Origin: Rhodobacter maris
GTDB lineage: Bacteria; Pseudomonadota; Alphaproteobacteria; Rhodobacterales; Rhodobacteraceae
Direction of reading: 5' to 3'
Length of the DNA: 64,000 bases
NCBI RefSeq assembly: GCF_900217815.1
Contig: NZ_OBMT01000001.1
Span: forward strand, 558,001 to 622,000
In this document: in pieces, positions 60,209 through 64,000 of the stretch
Numbering within the stretch: the stretch's first letter is position 1
How the letters are laid out: every line of letters starts with the position of its first letter
Notes under the pieces: model-generated
Database searches by the model: none
What the model was told of the DNA's origin: nothing
What the model saw: the letters and a program-made list of their open reading frames with translations, nothing else
Position numbers and translations under genes: made by a program

Positions 60209-63081
60209 TCTGCCGCCTCGATCCGCCGCGCCGCCGCCGCTTGCGCCGCGTACTCTTCTTGCCAGCTTGAGGGCCCGTTCGAGGCCGCGACCTGCACTGC
60301 CGTCACCTTGTATTCGGGGCAGTTCGTGGCCCAGTCGGAATTGTCGGTGGTGACCACATTCGCCTGCGTGTCGGGGTGGTGGAAGGTGGTGTAGACCACG
60401 CCGGGAGAGACCCGGTCGGTGATGGTGGCGCGCAGGCTCGTTTCACCCGCGCGCGAGCTGAGCCGCACCCAGTCCCCCTCGCGCAGGCCCCGCACTTCGG
60501 CATCGGCGGGGTGGATCTCCAGCCGGTCTTCGTCGTGCCAGAGCTGGTTGTCCGTGCGCCGGGTCTGGGCGCCGACGTTATACTGGCTCAAAATCCGGCC
60601 GGTGGTGAGCAAAAGCGGGAAGCGTGGCCCGGTCTTCTCTTCGGTCGGCAGGTAAGCGGTGCGGATGAACCGCCCCTTGCCGCGCACAAAGCCGTCGACA
60701 TGCATGATCGGCGAGCCCTCGGGGGCGGCTTCGTTGCAGGGCCATTGCACCGAGCCCCGCGCATCGAGAAGATCATAGCTCACCGAGGCAAAGCCCGGCG
60801 TCGTCGCCGCGATCTCGTCCATGATTTCGGAGGGGTGGGTATAACTCCACGTCGCCCCCATCGCATTGGCCAGAAGCTGCGTCACCTCCCAATCGGCATA
60901 GCCGGCCTTCGGGCGCATCACGCGCCGCACCCGGTTGATGCGCCGCTCGGCATTGGTGAAGGTGCCGTCCTTCTCGAGGAAGGTGGAGCCCGGCAGGAAC
61001 ACATGGGCGTAATTCGCGGTCTCGTTGAGGAACAGATCCTGCACGATCACGCACTCCATCGCCGCAAGCCCGGCGGCCACATGGCGGGTGTCGGGGTCGG
61101 ATTGCAGGATGTCCTCGCCCTGAATGTAAAGCGCCTTGAAGCGCCCCGCGACCGCGGCATCGAGCATGTTAGGGATGCGCAGCCCCGGCTCGGAGGAGAG
61201 CTCCACCCCCCAGGCCTTTTCGAACACCGCCCGCGCGAGGTCATCAGCCACGTGGCGGTAGCCCGGAAGCTCATGCGGGAAAGAGCCCATGTCGCACGAG
61301 CCTTGCACGTTGTTTTGCCCCCGGAGCGGGTTCACCCCCACGCCCGGGCGGCCAATGTTGCCCGTCATCATCGCAAGGTTGGCAATCGCGATAACGGTGG
61401 TCGAGCCTTGGGAATGTTCGGTCACGCCAAGCCCGTAATAGATCGCGGCATTGGGCGCGGCGGCATAGGCGCGCGCGGCCGCGCGGATCGTTTCGGCCCT
61501 CACCCCGGTCAGCGGCTCAACGGCTTCCGGCGCGTAATCGGGGCTCGCCACAAACTCGGCATAATCCGCCCATTCCTCCGCGTCGCACCGCGCCGCGATA
61601 AAGGCGGCGTCATAAAGCCCCTCGGTCACGATCACATGCGCCATCGCCACCAGCACCGCCACGTTTGTGCCGGGCCGGAGCGGCAGATGCCAGCTTTCTC
61701 CCAGATGCGGGGTCTCCAGCAGGTCGATGCGGCGCGGGTCGAGCACGATCAGCTTGGCGCCCGCGCGCAACCGCTTGCGCAGCCGCGAGGCAAAGACCGG
61801 GTGGCCATCGGTCGGGTTGGCGCCGATCACCAGCGCCAGATCCGTCGCCTCGACCGAATCAAAATCCTGCGTGCCCGCAGAGGTGCCAAAGGTCTGCTTG
61901 AGCCCGTAGCCGGTGGGGGAATGGCAGACCCGCGCGCAGGTATCGGTGTTGTTGGTGCCAAAGACCGCGCGGGCGAGCTTTTGTACCAGATAAGTTTCCT
62001 CATTGGTGCAGCGCGAGGAGGTGATCACGCCCAGAGCATCCGGCCCGTGAGTGTCGCGCGCTGCGGTGAGACGCGCGGCGGTGAACGCCAGCGCCTCTTC
62101 CCAGCTCACTTCGCGCCAGGGGTCAGAGACCCGCTCGCGGATCATCGGATGCACAATCCGGTCGCGGTGAGTGGCGTAGCCATAGGCAAAGCGCCCCTTT
62201 ACGCAGCTGTGGCCGCGGTTGGCGCCGCCGCCCTTGAAGGGCACCATCCGCACCAGCTCCTCGCCGCGCATCTGCGCCTCGAAGCTGCAGCCGACCCCGC
62301 AATACGCGCAGGTGGTGACCACGCTGCGCTCGGGCGTGCCGATCGCCTCGACCGATTTTTCAATCAGCGTCGCGGTGGGGCAGGCCTGCACGCAGGCGCC
62401 ACAGCTGACGCAATCGGATTGCATGAAGCTCTCGGCGGCGGGTGAGATCCGGGTCTCAAACCCCCGCCCCTCGATCGTCAGGGCAAACGTTCCCTGCACC
62501 TCCTCGCAGGCCCGCACGCAGCGCATGCAGACAATGCATTTGGCCGGGTCGTAGCTGAAATAGGGGTTTGAGGTATCTTTCGGGATGTAGCGCGGGTTCG
62601 GCCCCGCCCCCTCGCGCGGGCGAAAATGGGTTTCGACGGGCTGATACCGCACCTCGCGCAGGCCCACAGCCCCCGCCATGTCCTGCAATTCGCAATCGCC
62701 ATTGGCGGCGCAGGTGAGGCAGTCGAGCGGGTGGTCAGAGATATAAAGCTCCATCACGCCGCGGCGGAGCTTTTGCAGCTTGGCCGTCTGGGTCTGCACC
62801 TGCATGCCCTCGGCCACCGGGGTGGTGCAGGAGGAGGGGGTGCCGCGCATCCCCTCGATCTCCACCATGCACAGACGGCACGAGCCCACGGGCTCCACGC
62901 TGTCGGTGGCGCAAAGCTTCGGGATCGTCACGCCGGCCTCCGCGGCGGCGCGCATCACCGAGGTGCCCGCGGGCACGGTGATGGCAATTCCGTCCACCGT
63001 CAGGGTGACGGGCGCGCCTTGCCGCGCGGGCGTGCCCATGTCCTTCGTCCACTCCAGCGGCGGGATGATCAGGTCTTTCAT
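60205..63081 (-). CDS. fdsA: NAD-dependent formate dehydrogenase alpha subunit
   Basis: A 958-residue cytoplasmic molybdenum enzyme oxidising formate to CO2. It carries an N-terminal [2Fe-2S] site (Cys57, 68, 71, 85), a His117/Cys121/Cys124/Cys130 cluster site, two ferredoxin-like [4Fe-4S] sites (Cys182-192 and 224-234), and the catalytic-domain cluster (Cys258, 261, 265, 293). The Mo-ligand Cys386 and active-site His387 are in ARVCHSP, and Arg587 in NPLRGQN; these numbers equal the ones I recall for R. capsulatus FdsA. Electrons leave through FdsB to NAD. ATGA overlaps with fdsB and fdsC. Confidence 0.96.
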   Translation of the reverse strand: MKDLIIPPLEWTKDMGTPARQGAPVTLTVDGIAITVPAGTSVMRAAAEAGVTIPKLCATDSVEPVGSCRLCMVEIEGMRGTPSSCTTPVAEGMQVQTQTAKLQKLRRGVMELYISDHPLDCLTCAANGDCELQDMAGAVGLREVRYQPVETHFRPREGAGPNPRYIPKDTSNPYFSYDPAKCIVCMRCVRACEEVQGTFALTIEGRGFETRISPAAESFMQSDCVSCGACVQACPTATLIEKSVEAIGTPERSVVTTCAYCGVGCSFEAQMRGEELVRMVPFKGGGANRGHSCVKGRFAYGYATHRDRIVHPMIRERVSDPWREVSWEEALAFTAARLTAARDTHGPDALGVITSSRCTNEETYLVQKLARAVFGTNNTDTCARVCHSPTGYGLKQTFGTSAGTQDFDSVEATDLALVIGANPTDGHPVFASRLRKRLRAGAKLIVLDPRRIDLLETPHLGESWHLPLRPGTNVAVLVAMAHVIVTEGLYDAAFIAARCDAEEWADYAEFVASPDYAPEAVEPLTGVRAETIRAAARAYAAAPNAAIYYGLGVTEHSQGSTTVIAIANLAMMTGNIGRPGVGVNPLRGQNNVQGSCDMGSFPHELPGYRHVADDLARAVFEKAWGVELSSEPGLRIPNMLDAAVAGRFKALYIQGEDILQSDPDTRHVAAGLAAMECVIVQDLFLNETANYAHVFLPGSTFLEKDGTFTNAERRINRVRRVMRPKAGYADWEVTQLLANAMGATWSYTHPSEIMDEIAATTPGFASVSYDLLDARGSVQWPCNEAAPEGSPIMHVDGFVRGKGRFIRTAYLPTEEKTGPRFPLLLTTGRILSQYNVGAQTRRTDNQLWHDEDRLEIHPADAEVRGLREGDWVRLSSRAGETSLRATITDRVSPGVVYTTFHHPDTQANVVTTDNSDWATNCPEYKVTAVQVAASNGPSSWQEEYAAQAAAARRIEAAE

Positions 63082-64000
63082 TCGGCAGCCTCCCGGAACA
63101 CAGGGAAATCGTCAGGAAAATGGCGCAGCGCGGAGAGCACCGGATAGGGGGTGAAGCCGCCCAGCGCGCAGAGCGAGCCGAGCTTCATCGTCTCGCAGAG
63201 ATCTTCGAGAAGCGGCAGGGCCGCCGCGTCGCCCGCGCCGATCCGGTCCAGTGTTTCCACGCCGCGCACCGCGCCGATGCGGCAGGGTGTGCAGGTGCCG
63301 CAGCTTTCGATGGCGCAAAATTCCATCGCGAAACGCGCGAGTTTGAGCATGTCGGCGCTTTCGTCATGCACCACAAGCCCGGCGTGGCCCACAAGCCCGC
63401 CCTGCCCCGAGAAGCACTCATAGCAGAACGGCAGGTCAAAATCGGAAATCGGGTGATAGGCGCCCAATGGCCCGCCCACCTGCACCGCTTTGACCGCCCG
63501 CCCGCTCGCCGTGCCACCGCAGATCTCCATCACGAGCTGGCCCAGCGTGATGCCGAAGCCGGTTTCATAAAGCCCGCCGTATTTGACGTTGCCACCGATC
63601 TGCAGCGGGATCGTGCCGCGCGAGCGGTCCATGCCAAAGCTTTGATAGGCGGCGCCGCCATGCGCCAAAATCCACGGCACCGCGGCGAGAGAGAGGAGGT
63701 TGTTCACCACCGTCGGCTGGCCGAAGAGCCCCTTGAGCGCCGGGAGCGGGGGCTTGGCGCGCACCGTACCGCGCTTGCCCTCGATCGAGTTGAGCATAGC
63801 GGTTTCTTCGCCGCAGACATAGGCGCCCGCGCCCACCCGCACCTCAAGCGTGAAGCCGGCCTCTGCGAGCACGCCCGCAGCCTCAGCCCGCGCGATCGCG
63901 GCGCGCATCATGGTGATCGCATCCGGGTATTCGGAGCGGATATAGACATAGCCCTGCGTGGCGCCGACCGCGTGGCCGGCAATCGCCATGCCCTCGATCA
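63078..64000 (-). CDS. fdsB: NAD-dependent formate dehydrogenase beta subunit (5' end outside window)
   Basis: The C-terminal 307 or so residues of FdsB, the flavin subunit that passes electrons from FdsA to NAD. The frame stays open to the window edge (residues I-E-G before MAIAGHAVGATQGYVYIRSEYP), so the gene starts outside. Visible are the FMN/NADH region (GAGAYVCGEETAMLNSIEGK) and the C-terminal [4Fe-4S] motif CGTCTPCR with its partner Cys in GSLCALGG. The N-terminal thioredoxin-like part is not in the window. The gene overlaps fdsA (ATGA). Confidence 0.94.
   Translation of the reverse strand, partial: IEGMAIAGHAVGATQGYVYIRSEYPDAITMMRAAIARAEAAGVLAEAGFTLEVRVGAGAYVCGEETAMLNSIEGKRGTVRAKPPLPALKGLFGQPTVVNNLLSLAAVPWILAHGGAAYQSFGMDRSRGTIPLQIGGNVKYGGLYETGFGITLGQLVMEICGGTASGRAVKAVQVGGPLGAYHPISDFDLPFCYECFSGQGGLVGHAGLVVHDESADMLKLARFAMEFCAIESCGTCTPCRIGAVRGVETLDRIGAGDAAALPLLEDLCETMKLGSLCALGGFTPYPVLSALRHFPDDFPVFREAAE

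Overview
This window comes from a GC-rich alphaproteobacterium of the Rhodobacter type, most likely Rhodobacter capsulatus or a close relative. Three things support this. The opgG-opgI-opgH-opgC order is the one described in R. sphaeroides. The formate dehydrogenase operon has the fdsBACD order known from R. capsulatus, and counting residues in this FdsA puts Cys, His and Arg at 386, 387 and 587, the numbers I recall for the R. capsulatus active site. There is also a full CtrA box, PmtA and MipZ. Nearly all genes start at ATG with a purine-rich ribosome binding site, and many neighbours overlap by ATGA.

Layout. 1-4.3 kb: the end of an aldo/keto reductase, then a segment that looks less GC-rich by eye, with a small multidrug-resistance-like transporter, a SET-domain protein and a CHASE4-GGDEF-EAL enzyme. 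4.7-18.6 kb: the nitrate assimilation region. On the minus strand it runs nasT-nasS, an RNA leader, nasF-nasE-nasD (nitrate ABC importer), a GAF-repeat protein, nirB-nirD (NADH nitrite reductase) and nasA (nitrate reductase); on the plus strand is a uroporphyrinogen methyltransferase for siroheme. The leader before nasF carries two hexaloop hairpins followed by an intrinsic terminator, which is the target expected for the ANTAR protein NasT. 18.7-24.5 kb: a LysR regulator and the periplasmic glucan operon opgGIHC. 24.9-30.3 kb: an asparaginase, a DUF4405-like membrane protein, peptidase T and Tex.

30.3-36.7 kb: the division-site ATPase MipZ stands divergent from a 1257-residue multi-PAS GGDEF protein with a decayed EAL domain and a perfect CtrA box upstream. 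PmtA and a CHAP lipoprotein follow. 36.8-43.9 kb: a glutamine synthetase-like ligase with a class III aminotransferase, the antiporter NhaD behind a structured leader, and a coiled-coil/OmpA pair. 44.0-48.3 kb: ubiA and rsmE (divergent), a small membrane protein, gshA and plsY. 48.3-51.7 kb: pyrB, two small membrane proteins and a dihydroorotase-like protein without its metal-binding histidines, all overlapping and leading into plsY. 51.7-59.2 kb: a UDG-superfamily protein, an RND efflux pair, a DsbD-N-like protein and YqgE. 59.2-64 kb: fdsD-fdhD-fdsA-fdsB, with fdsB cut by the window edge.

The most interesting points are the ANTAR leader, the CtrA box in front of a one-sided c-di-GMP enzyme, the ABC ATPase fusion with one intact and one degraded site, the GAF-repeat protein inside the nas operon, the dead dihydroorotase next to pyrB, and the SET protein coupled to a c-di-GMP enzyme. 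I saw no CRISPR array, insertion sequence, rRNA gene or complete tRNA gene.
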